Source: Clostridia bacterium
GTDB lineage: Bacteria > Bacillota > Clostridia > DUPQ01
Reading direction: 5' to 3'
DNA: 14,334 bases
NCBI GenBank assembly: GCA_030592355.1
Contig: JAUVJE010000039.1
Coordinates: forward strand, 1 to 14,334
In this document: positions 1-6,583 of the stretch, piece by piece
Position numbering within the stretch: the first letter of the stretch is position 1
Layout of the letters: every line of letters starts with the position of its first letter
Notes under the pieces: model-generated
Seen by the model: the letters and a program-made list of their open reading frames with translations, nothing else
Told to the model about the DNA's origin: nothing
Databases searched by the model: none
Made by a program: the position numbers and the translations under genes

Positions 1-549
1 ACCATCCGTTCGTCGAATCATCGTCCTCAAATGGCTACGGTGCGGCCAAGGGTTATGAAAGTTCCCGAACCCGATACAAATCGCACAGGAGAAATAATTA
101 AAGAAAGTATCGAAGTTTCCGATATATCCGGAATCAAGAAAATACTTGAAGTATTTCATAGCCAGGAAAACACTGTGAATCTTGCAGATGCACAGATAAT
201 AATTTCAGGCGGAAGAGGAATGAAAGGCCCGAAGGGTTTTGAACTTCTGAAAAAACTGGCTGCTAAAGTAGAAGGCGCGGTTGGGGCCAGCAGGGCTGCG
301 GTTGATGCAGGCTGGATAGCTTACAACCATCAGGTCGGCCAAACAGGGCAAACTGTTCAGACTAAAGTTTATATTGCCTGCGGTATATCCGGTCAAATCC
401 AGCATCTTGTGGGCATGCAGTCATCTGACCTTATAATTGCTATTGATAAAGACCCCGACACACCGTTAATGCAAATGGCCGATATAGCGGTTGAGGGTGA
501 TTTGTTTGAAATTCTTCCCCTTCTTTTGGAAGAAATTCCCAAACTTTAA
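1..549 (+). CDS. etfA: Electron transfer flavoprotein alpha subunit, C-terminal part (5' end outside window)
   Basis: The reading frame is open from base 1, so this is the last 182 residues of a protein normally about 320-400 residues long; the first in-window ATG at 31 is internal. The visible part is the FAD-binding domain of EtfA/FixB. It begins with HRPQMATVRP, followed by SGGRGMKGPKG, GASRAAVDAGW, GQTGQTV, the GISGQIQH segment and the IDKDPDTPL segment near the C-terminus, all in family order. EtfA pairs with EtfB in the cytoplasm and carries electrons from acyl-CoA or other dehydrogenases; in anaerobes some Etf complexes bifurcate electrons. etfB is expected just upstream but is not visible, and the bifurcating type cannot be decided from this fragment. 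A terminator lies about 30 bases after the stop, so this is probably the last gene of its operon. The family call is firm. Confidence 0.96.
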   Translation, partial: TIRSSNHRPQMATVRPRVMKVPEPDTNRTGEIIKESIEVSDISGIKKILEVFHSQENTVNLADAQIIISGGRGMKGPKGFELLKKLAAKVEGAVGASRAAVDAGWIAYNHQVGQTGQTVQTKVYIACGISGQIQHLVGMQSSDLIIAIDKDPDTPLMQMADIAVEGDLFEILPLLLEEIPKL

Positions 550-579
550 TGCCAACAGCAATAAAAACACAAACACAAG

Positions 580-608
580 GCGCCGGTCATAACCACCCGG
601 CGCTTTTT
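580..608 (+). terminator. Intrinsic terminator of etfA
   Basis: A perfect 7-bp GC stem (GCGCCGG at 580-586, CCGGCGC at 597-603) with a 10-base loop is followed directly by TTTTT at 604-608. It lies about 30 bases after the etfA stop and is oriented for rightward transcription. Confidence 0.88.
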
Positions 609-697
609 AACCTCTTGTCATTAATGTTGCCTTGGGCTGATGTTTTAGAAGATTCTCCTTTGGAATAATAGCGGAGGGCTGATATTCCACAATTTCA

Positions 698-720
698 TAA
701 ATATGCCTCGGGCATATTTA
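698..720 (-). terminator. 3' hairpin after the FAH-family gene
   Basis: A perfect 10-bp inverted repeat, TAAATATGCC at 698-707 and GGCATATTTA at 711-720, with a 3-base loop, begins 4 bases past the stop of the leftward gene. Read leftward it is followed by a mixed AT stretch and not a clean U-run, so it may protect the 3' end or be a weak terminator. A second, smaller inverted repeat (GGAATA 662-667 / TATTCC 683-688) lies just beyond. Nothing else coding was seen in 550-724. Confidence 0.5.
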
Positions 721-724
721 AGAT

Positions 725-1480
725 TTATTTTACTGGATTAGTGAGAGAGCCGATACTTTCAATTTCAATAGTAATACTGTCCCCTGTTTTCATAGGTCCG
801 ACACCTGACGGCGTACCCGTTGTGACCACATCACCGATTTCCAGTGGGATTGAGTTTGATATAAAGCTGATTAGTTCATAAGGGTTCCATAAAAAATGCT
901 TTGTGTTTGATTGCTGTTTTATTTCGCCGTTTAAAATCGCCTTAATCTCAAGATTACTCAAATCTATATCGGAGACAATGTATGGCCCGATAGGACAGAA
1001 GGTGGGAAAATTTTTACCCCTCGTCCACTGCCCGTCCGCTTTTTGAACAATCCTTTCGGTTACATCATTTAAACAGGTTGCGCCCAGTATGTAATCAGGG
1101 GCTTCCTCCGGAGTTACCTGATAGCAATAATCAGATATTACAACCGCCAGCTCCGCTTCAAAATCCACCCTTTGATAATCCCGGGGTAGAATAATTTCAT
1201 CACCGGGACCAATTACCGTATTCGCAAGTTTAACGAACAGTATTGGATTTTCAGGCACAGGCCTGTCGCTGAATTCTCTTATATGGTCCAGATAATTCAA
1301 CCCGACGGCAATTACTTTTTTGGGTTTGACCGGAGCTAAAAGCCTGACTTCGCTGACATTATACTCTCTGCCCGAAAAGGCAACCTCCTCAAGAAAGTCG
1401 CCTTTCAGTACTTTAACTTTATCGCCTTGGAGAATACCATAACCTTCTGCAGAATCTTTTTCAAATCTCAAATATTTCAT
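725..1480 (-). CDS. Fumarylacetoacetate hydrolase (FAH) family protein
   Basis: This 251-residue protein is typical of the short FAH family, which cleaves, isomerises or decarboxylates 2-oxo acids (acylpyruvases, oxaloacetate decarboxylases, the HpcE/HpaG isomerase group). The catalytic domain starts near residue 55 (KVIAVGLNYLDH). The expected divalent-metal ligands are visible as E108 and E110 in VDFEAELAVVI and D139 in CLNDVTER. They are followed by QWTRGKNFPTFCPIGP with K156, and by TTGTPSGVG near residue 220. The first ~50 residues form the small N-terminal domain common to this branch. The ATG at 1480 has an AGGCGG ribosome site that overlaps the hppA stop, with only nine bases between the genes, so the two are almost certainly co-transcribed and probably translationally coupled. 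The exact substrate cannot be read from the sequence. No aromatic-degradation genes are nearby, so a housekeeping role on a central 2-oxo acid is more likely. Confidence 0.93.
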   Translation of the reverse strand: MKYLRFEKDSAEGYGILQGDKVKVLKGDFLEEVAFSGREYNVSEVRLLAPVKPKKVIAVGLNYLDHIREFSDRPVPENPILFVKLANTVIGPGDEIILPRDYQRVDFEAELAVVISDYCYQVTPEEAPDYILGATCLNDVTERIVQKADGQWTRGKNFPTFCPIGPYIVSDIDLSNLEIKAILNGEIKQQSNTKHFLWNPYELISFISNSIPLEIGDVVTTGTPSGVGPMKTGDSITIEIESIGSLTNPVK

Positions 1481-1489
1481 TATTCCGCC

Positions 1490-3691
1490 TTATTTAAACA
1501 AATTGGTCAGCCCCAGTAATTCAAACAGGTTGAATTTTTGGAATATCGAAACTCCAATAAGCGATATTACTGACATTATCTTAATAAGTATATCAAGCGA
1601 AGGTCCAACAGTGTCCTTAAGCGGGTCGCCTACCGTATCTCCGATAATAGTCGAATTATGGGTTTCGCTGCCTTTGCCGTGCCCCTCTACGCCACCTGTC
1701 TCAACCAGTTTCTTAGCATTGTCCCATGAACCTCCTGCGTTTGCTGTAAACAGTGCAAGCATTATGCCCGACAACAACGTGCCGATAAGCAATCCGCCCA
1801 CAAACTCAGCACCAAAAATGAATCCGCCTAACAAAGGAGGAAGTATGGCTATTGCCGCCGGAAGAGTCATCTCTTTTAGAGCACCTTCTGATGAAATGGA
1901 AATGCATTGGTTGTAGTCCGGTTTCACATCTCCTGTTAATATGCCGGGGAATTCCCTGAATTGACGTCTGACTTCTTCAACCATCTTCCCTGCTGCTTTA
2001 GCAACTGAATCAATAAGCAATCCTGAAAAGAAGAAGGGAATGGCTCCGCCAACGAGTGCCCCGGCAAGTGTAAGAGGATTTATAATGTTGAGTAACAGGG
2101 TAAATCCTTCAACATCCCCTGCGCCGCTAACCTGGGAATATAGGTATGAGGCAAGAAGCGAAAGCGCAGCCAATGCTGCAGAGCCTATTGCAAATCCCTT
2201 TCCTATGGCAGCTGTAGTGTTTCCCACTGAATCCAATTTGTCAGTTATCTTCCTTACGGCCGGATCAAGTTTAGCCATTTCACTTATACCGCCTGCATTG
2301 TCTGCAATAGGTCCGTATGTATCAACGGAAACTGTAGTAGCTACAAATGAAAGCATTCCGATGGCTGCCATTGTTACACCGTAAATACCTGCAAAATAGA
2401 ACGATGATATGACGGCTATTGCTAAAATAATAACGGGCAGAAGCACAGATTTCATACCATTGCTTAGTCCGGTTGTAATTGTGAGCGCAGTTCCCTGCAC
2501 CGATGTTTTTGCAATATGCTGCGTTGGCTTAAAATCATAACTTGTATAATACTCGGCGACCAATCCAATTAATACGCCGCTGACAATCCCTGTGACTGCC
2601 GCTATCCATGGAGAAAGGGTTCCAACATTAAATCCTGCATTTTCGAATGTTGCTGATTCACCATTAAAAAACAGATAAGTTACAACCCCGGTTACGACAA
2701 TCGTAATTCCGGCTGAAACCCAAACTGATAAATTTAATTCCTTATGTGGTTTGTTGGATACTTTCTTCAAGATTAAATAAAGTATTCCAATGGTACATGA
2801 CAAAAGTCCGATAGCTGCAAACAGAACCGGAAAAATCATAAGTTTCTGTACCAAAGATTCAGATATGATTCCAGTTCCCTTGGCATTTGCAATGTAAAAC
2901 ATATATGCAGCAAGAGTTGTACTGGCAATAATCGCCCCTACATAACTTTCGAGAAGGTCTGCGCCTAATCCGGCCACATCACCTACGTTATCACCTACAT
3001 TGTCTGCGATGGTTGCAGGATTTCTCGGGTCGTCTTCAGGAATCTTGGCTTCGGTCTTGCCAACTAAATCTGCTCCCATATCAGCGGCCTTTGTGTAAAT
3101 TCCACCACCGATTCTGTCAAACAACGCAACCAGGGAACATCCAAGGGCATAACCGGCAACGGTCATTGTAAAAGGAATATAGTTAACGCCGATCCAATTT
3201 GATACGATTGTCAGATTATCTGAATCCATCTGGCCCATTAATTTACCAAACACAACGAATATTATTAACAGGCCCAGCATGGAATATCCACCGACGCTCA
3301 GCCACATCACACTTCCGCCCTTGAAGGCTGTTTTAAGCGTTTGGCCCAGACTTTTAGTTTCCCTTGCTGTATTTGCTACCCTGACATTTGCATATGTTGC
3401 AATTTTCATTCCGACAAAACCTGCCGTTCCACTCATTACCGCACCTATTATAAAGGCAACGCCAACATACCAGTTGACAACAACCCCCAGTAACACTGCA
3501 ACAAAAATAGCTACTTTGTACATTGCTTTAAGTTCATGCAGAAGGAATGTATTTGAACCTTCCCTAATAGCCAGGGCGATTTCTTCCATTAATTCGTTGC
3601 CGCCCCTCATCTTCTTAACTTGTTTAAAATTAATTGCAGCAAACACTAATGTAACCAGTACAGCTGCCCCCATTACTAAAAAACCGGACAT
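1490..3691 (-). CDS. hppA: Membrane-bound K+-dependent pyrophosphatase, probable Na+ pump
   Basis: This polytopic protein of 733 residues hydrolyses pyrophosphate in the cytoplasm and pumps Na+ and/or H+ across the membrane. Family signatures in order are D204-x7-K212-x-E214, DNVGDNVGD at 230-238, GLGADLLES with E248, GNTTAAIGKG at 490-499, and the C-terminal GDTVGDPLKDTVGPS block. Alanine at 494 (GNTTA, not GNTTK) places it in the K+-dependent subfamily. LLES around E248 resembles the Na+-pumping enzymes such as that of Thermotoga, although the related Na+/H+ dual pumps share it. The longest ORF starts 13 codons earlier at 3730, but that ATG lies inside the promoter. The ATG at 3691 has GGAGG six bases upstream and gives the usual N-terminus. 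The gene recycles PPi, including that from aminoacyl-tRNA synthesis, into an ion gradient. It heads an operon with the FAH-family gene. Confidence 0.95.
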   Translation of the reverse strand: MSGFLVMGAAVLVTLVFAAINFKQVKKMRGGNELMEEIALAIREGSNTFLLHELKAMYKVAIFVAVLLGVVVNWYVGVAFIIGAVMSGTAGFVGMKIATYANVRVANTARETKSLGQTLKTAFKGGSVMWLSVGGYSMLGLLIIFVVFGKLMGQMDSDNLTIVSNWIGVNYIPFTMTVAGYALGCSLVALFDRIGGGIYTKAADMGADLVGKTEAKIPEDDPRNPATIADNVGDNVGDVAGLGADLLESYVGAIIASTTLAAYMFYIANAKGTGIISESLVQKLMIFPVLFAAIGLLSCTIGILYLILKKVSNKPHKELNLSVWVSAGITIVVTGVVTYLFFNGESATFENAGFNVGTLSPWIAAVTGIVSGVLIGLVAEYYTSYDFKPTQHIAKTSVQGTALTITTGLSNGMKSVLLPVIILAIAVISSFYFAGIYGVTMAAIGMLSFVATTVSVDTYGPIADNAGGISEMAKLDPAVRKITDKLDSVGNTTAAIGKGFAIGSAALAALSLLASYLYSQVSGAGDVEGFTLLLNIINPLTLAGALVGGAIPFFFSGLLIDSVAKAAGKMVEEVRRQFREFPGILTGDVKPDYNQCISISSEGALKEMTLPAAIAILPPLLGGFIFGAEFVGGLLIGTLLSGIMLALFTANAGGSWDNAKKLVETGGVEGHGKGSETHNSTIIGDTVGDPLKDTVGPSLDILIKIMSVISLIGVSIFQKFNLFELLGLTNLFK

Positions 3692-3729
3692 CTTAACCTC
3701 CAATGACCAAAAAAAATTCCTTACCAGCA

Positions 3730-3758
3730 ATGCTACAATAGAATGTTTTTATTGTCAA
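3730..3758 (-). promoter_or_regulatory. Sigma-A type promoter of hppA
   Basis: On the minus strand a perfect -35 TTGACA (plus 3753-3758) is followed after exactly 17 bases by TAGCAT (plus 3730-3735), four of six matches to TATAAT. Transcription would start near 3723, leaving a leader of about 30 bases that contains the GGAGG ribosome site. This makes hppA at least partly independent of comEA. Confidence 0.65.
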
Positions 3759-3810
3759 TAACGAGTTGTTTAAATAAATTTAATATGGCTGGTCTTGTTT
3801 ACATTATAAA

Positions 3811-4413
3811 CTACTCGATGCAGATATATTCTTTAATTTTATTAAATTTACTCTCTTTTATACCCGGAACACCCATAATATCCTCAATTTTATTAAAAGG
3901 ACCATATTTGTCTCTGAAAGCGATGATATCCAGTGCGGTTTTTTCACCGACTCCGGGCAGCAATCCAAGCGCTTCGGCATCTGCATGATTTATGTTGATT
4001 TTCCCATCGATTATTCCGTTCTCGTCATCTATGAGCAAAGCATCGCCGGGCTTCTCCAGTACCCGCACCCCTCCTCCGTCCTCTTTGCCCTTAATTATAA
4101 GAGTGACATTCTTTTCAAGGGTATATACAAGGTTTATATTACTGCTAGCCAGTTCTGTAAAGCCTCCGCAGGCCTCAACCGCATCCAATATTGTCGAACC
4201 CTTTTTGATTTCAATTATTCCGGGAGAAACAACTTCACCGGTTACATATATTTTTATTTGGAAAATTTCATTTTCCAATATTTCAACGCCCGATGTTTTA
4301 GTATCATCTGAAAATTTCCTGCTCCCCGAAGCTCTTATTAATGATAAAACTATGGTTGACAGAATTATAACAACTATCGCGGAGATTAATATTATTCTGC
4401 TGATTTTCTTCAT
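3811..4413 (-). CDS. comEA: ComEA-family DNA receptor with SLBB and helix-hairpin-helix domains
   Basis: This is a 200-residue membrane-anchored protein. Residues 1-27 are a basic start followed by one hydrophobic segment (RIILISAIVVIILSTIVLS). Residues about 53-108 form an SLBB-type domain (IYVTGEVVSPGIIEIKKG, then ILDAVEACGGF). Residues 138-200 are a double helix-hairpin-helix with ININHADAEALGLLPGVGEKT and GVPGIKESKF. This order is that of ComEA, the surface receptor that binds double-stranded DNA for uptake through ComEC during competence. The ORF could begin at 4455, but the ATG at 4413 has GGGAGG five bases upstream and gives a normal N-terminal anchor. No comEC or other competence gene is in the window, so the gene stands apart from its usual partners. 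It diverges from the carboxypeptidase gene. A role in DNA handling other than natural transformation is possible. Confidence 0.9.
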   Translation of the reverse strand: MKKISRIILISAIVVIILSTIVLSLIRASGSRKFSDDTKTSGVEILENEIFQIKIYVTGEVVSPGIIEIKKGSTILDAVEACGGFTELASSNINLVYTLEKNVTLIIKGKEDGGGVRVLEKPGDALLIDDENGIIDGKININHADAEALGLLPGVGEKTALDIIAFRDKYGPFNKIEDIMGVPGIKESKFNKIKEYICIE

Positions 4414-4527
4414 TGATGCCTCCCATCCGTCTGGTTCATTATTCATTCCCAACAATTAAGACTTCCACCTCTAGTATTAATTTCCTTTTTTTGTCAGTAT
4501 TTTTCTGTTCTATCCCAATAAATTTTT

Positions 4528-4540
4528 GATATACTATATC
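4528..4540 (+). promoter_or_regulatory. -10-like palindrome directly before the carboxypeptidase start
   Basis: GATATACTATATC is a perfect 13-bp palindrome with a central C, ending two bases before the ATG at 4542. It contains TATACT at 4530-4535, a good sigma-A -10 hexamer. No convincing -35 sits 16-18 bases upstream (TGTTCT around 4506-4511 is poor). The core also resembles sporulation-sigma -10 elements (ATACTA), but no matching -35 was seen. It could be a promoter, an operator, or both. Confidence 0.4.
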
Positions 4541-4541
4541 C

Positions 4542-5801
4542 ATGATACAAAAGATAATTTCTATAATACTCATTATGGTTCTATTTATATTTGCAATCCC
4601 TTCGGTTGCCGGGGCTGAAACACCCGGTGAATCCACTTACTTTTACATAGTAATCGACCAAGAAACCGGCGCTGTATTGCTTGAGCAAAACTCACACAAC
4701 AGGATATTCCCTGCAAGTACAACTAAAATTCTTACAGCTTATACAGCACTGGCTAATTCAGGAGTTACTTCTGTTGTAACAGCTTCGGAAACAGCATCGG
4801 GGCCCATGGAGTCAGGTGCTGTAAGGCTTGGCTTGGTAAAAGGCGAGGAAATGGAACTTTACGACATGCTGATGGCCCTGATGCTAAAAAGCGCTAATGA
4901 TGTGGCTGTGGCAGTAGCAGAATATATAGGCGGCTCTGTAGAAGATTTCAGTACAATAATGAATGAAAAGGCAGCAGAATCAGGTGCATTGGATACAAAC
5001 TTTGTAAATCCCCACGGTCTCCATGATGAAAATCATTATACGACGACATACGATCTGGCCATGATAGCAAGAAAAGCTCTTGATAATTATAACTTCGCCT
5101 CAATCGTCAGCAGAATCGAATACACGCTCCCTGTTACAAATATGCGGGATAAAACATATACAATACGTAACTCTAATCCAATTCTCGGTGAAAATGAGGG
5201 TATGGAATTTTTGGTTACAGGAGTTAAAACCGGTTATACAAGCAAAGCTAAATTCACACTTGTCAGTTCAGCCCATGATTATACGGGACGCGAGGTCGTC
5301 TGTGTAGTTGCAAATATACCGTCGCGGAGCATCTCAGCTGATTTCTCTCTTGAACTAATAAAAAGAGCGTTTGATGAATTTGCCGTACAATCCATAACAA
5401 CTGCAGGCGGAATTATTGACAGCCCGCTGCCTGCCGGCCTTGGGTATCAGGTGGCATCTGCTATAAATATTGAATACTTGCTGCCAAGGGATGAGAACCT
5501 GTGGAATCTTAGCATTGAAACAACTATTTTCACACCCGATGGCTATAAGCCGGAAAAAGCTGAAATAGTCGGTGAACTTCTATACATGCATAATGATATT
5601 AGAATCGGTTCAACCTATCTTGTCTCAACCGAAAACACTACTTATGACATCCCAAAAAGCATCATTCCTGTGACGGCGGCAGAAGGACTTGATATGGCTG
5701 CTTTTCCAATAAGATTCATCATTCCGCTGTCACTGGCAATCGCTGCGGCGCTGTTATTTTTCTTTATGATACGATATAATAAAAAAGAAGTTGAGGAGTG
5801 A
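4542..5801 (+). CDS. Serine-type D-alanyl-D-alanine carboxypeptidase (peptidase S11, DacF-like)
   Basis: This 419-residue low-molecular-weight penicillin-binding protein trims the terminal D-alanine from peptidoglycan stem peptides outside the cell. A signal peptide (IISIILIMVLFIFAIP, probable cleavage after AGA near residue 25) is followed by the catalytic domain. All three active-site motifs are present: S59-T-T-K62 in PASTTK, S117-A-N119 in LKSANDVAVAVAE, and K229-T-G231 in KTGYTSKA. A PBP5-type C-terminal domain follows (about 285-380). It ends with a hydrophobic segment (about 388-408) and a charged tail, so the enzyme is anchored by a true transmembrane helix and not an amphipathic one. 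The start is forced: a TGA lies in frame 15 bases upstream and 4542 is the first ATG, but no Shine-Dalgarno precedes it. The stop overlaps the ribosome site of the next gene. The family is certain; vegetative versus sporulation role is not. Confidence 0.95.
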   Translation: MIQKIISIILIMVLFIFAIPSVAGAETPGESTYFYIVIDQETGAVLLEQNSHNRIFPASTTKILTAYTALANSGVTSVVTASETASGPMESGAVRLGLVKGEEMELYDMLMALMLKSANDVAVAVAEYIGGSVEDFSTIMNEKAAESGALDTNFVNPHGLHDENHYTTTYDLAMIARKALDNYNFASIVSRIEYTLPVTNMRDKTYTIRNSNPILGENEGMEFLVTGVKTGYTSKAKFTLVSSAHDYTGREVVCVVANIPSRSISADFSLELIKRAFDEFAVQSITTAGGIIDSPLPAGLGYQVASAINIEYLLPRDENLWNLSIETTIFTPDGYKPEKAEIVGELLYMHNDIRIGSTYLVSTENTTYDIPKSIIPVTAAEGLDMAAFPIRFIIPLSLAIAAALLFFFMIRYNKKEVEE

Positions 5802-5806
5802 AAACC

Positions 5807-6391
5807 ATGCCATATGAAGATTTAATTTATAATGAAACACTAATGCTTGAATTGCTGCTTATTGCCCTATTCTTATTTTTTGCAGTTACGGTGGTCATGT
5901 TATTTATATCTATCAGGGATAGTAAAAAATACCATCCGTTTCTTCGGCCGGTTGCCGACCCCGCTAAAATCGCGCAGGTTGTAGAATCAATTATCCATAC
6001 AAGAAGCTTCTACGAAACCAATACAAGTTATCTTGTTGAATCGCGAAAGGCTATTTCCGATGTACTTTCAAAAGGCAATGTAGGTTTACTCTTGCTGAAG
6101 AATGCCGGAAATTCATCTGCGATTGATATTGAAGTAAAAAACTTAGGCGATTACCTGATATCCGACGGCCCTGAAACAAAGATGGCATCCATGGTTCAAA
6201 ACGAAATGCACGGTTTTTTGTTTTACCTGCCAAATGATATGATAAACGATCTCCTTCTATATGACATTAAGATAAAATACCGCAATATAAAGGGCAAAGC
6301 TTTCACAAGCCGATTCCACGTCACTTTGAGTCCGGAGCCTAAAGTCCGGATTGACGATACCACCGAGCTAAGGGTCTATCTGCAAATATAA
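5807..6391 (+). CDS. Membrane-anchored protein of unknown function, coupled to the carboxypeptidase
   Basis: I do not recognise this 194-residue protein. It has a short polar N-terminus, one hydrophobic segment at about residues 14-36 (LLLIALFLFFAVTVVMLFIS), a basic stop-transfer stretch (RDSKKYHPFLRP), and a soluble domain of about 150 residues. The second half looks beta-rich, with a segment LLLLKNAGNSSAIDIEVKN and later IKIKYRNIKGKAFTSRFHVTL, suggestive of a small beta-sandwich, though this is only an impression. A GTG at 5798 would lengthen it by three residues, but it overlaps GAGGAG (5793-5798), which is spaced eight bases from the ATG at 5807, so the ATG is preferred. The start lies five bases after the carboxypeptidase stop, so the genes share an mRNA and probably translation. 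A role alongside cell-wall trimming is suggested by context only. Confidence 0.82.
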   Translation: MPYEDLIYNETLMLELLLIALFLFFAVTVVMLFISIRDSKKYHPFLRPVADPAKIAQVVESIIHTRSFYETNTSYLVESRKAISDVLSKGNVGLLLLKNAGNSSAIDIEVKNLGDYLISDGPETKMASMVQNEMHGFLFYLPNDMINDLLLYDIKIKYRNIKGKAFTSRFHVTLSPEPKVRIDDTTELRVYLQI

Positions 6392-6408
6392 TCCCACCCA
6401 CCATTTTC

Positions 6409-6455
6409 GAGCAACACCCTTCAGTAATTGTTAAAATTACGAGCATCACCCTTCG
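6409..6455 (+). repeat. Imperfect direct repeat in the gap 6392-6583
   Basis: GAGCAACACCCTTCA (6409-6423) recurs as GAGCATCACCCTTCG (6441-6455), 13 of 15 bases identical, with a 32-base period. Between the copies lies a 6-bp inverted repeat GTAATT/AATTAC (6424-6440). CCGGAT is also repeated at 6478-6483 and 6508-6513. The gap has no coding potential that I can see. The repeats could be binding sites or chance. Confidence 0.4.
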
Positions 6456-6523
6456 GGAGTTCATTTAAATTATGTGCCGGATGATGTTCTTCGATGCATT
6501 GAATCTACCGGATTTATTTAAAT

Positions 6524-6552
6524 GGAACTTTTTAATATTCTTCTCAGTCTAA
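6524..6552 (+). promoter_or_regulatory. Candidate ECF-sigma type promoter of the propeller lipoprotein
   Basis: GGAACTT at 6524-6530, a T-rich spacer of 16 bases, and GTCTAA at 6547-6552 match the layout of extracytoplasmic-function sigma promoters (GAAC-type -35, TC-containing -10). Transcription would start near 6558, leaving a short leader that carries AGGAG at 6570-6574. No convincing sigma-A pair was found in this gap. The match is by eye and could be chance. Confidence 0.33.
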
Positions 6553-6583
6553 GAGGCATAAAACAAAACAGGAGTGGTGTAAA

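Noticed and set aside
3692..3730. Longer hppA start at 3730 (13 extra codons)
   Set aside because: That ATG lies within the -10 of the promoter and has no ribosome site; 3691 has GGAGG and a normal N-terminus.
1503..3761. Plus-strand open frames opposite hppA
   Set aside because: They are antisense shadows of a strongly coding, conserved gene.
4414..4455. Longer comEA start at 4455
   Set aside because: It would put a polar 14-residue stretch before the membrane anchor; the ATG at 4413 has GGGAGG at ideal spacing.
4492..4535. TTGTCA at 4491-4496 as the -35 of the carboxypeptidase promoter
   Set aside because: It is 33 bases from the TATACT hexamer, far beyond a workable spacer.
4439..4636. 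65-codon minus-strand frame between the divergent genes
   Set aside because: It overlaps the carboxypeptidase signal peptide and the divergent promoter region, with no coding features.
5798..5806. GTG start for the membrane protein
   Set aside because: It overlaps the GAGGAG ribosome site that serves the ATG at 5807.
6409..6455. Possible start of a CRISPR array
   Set aside because: There are only two imperfect 15-base copies, and the spacer is itself a small hairpin.
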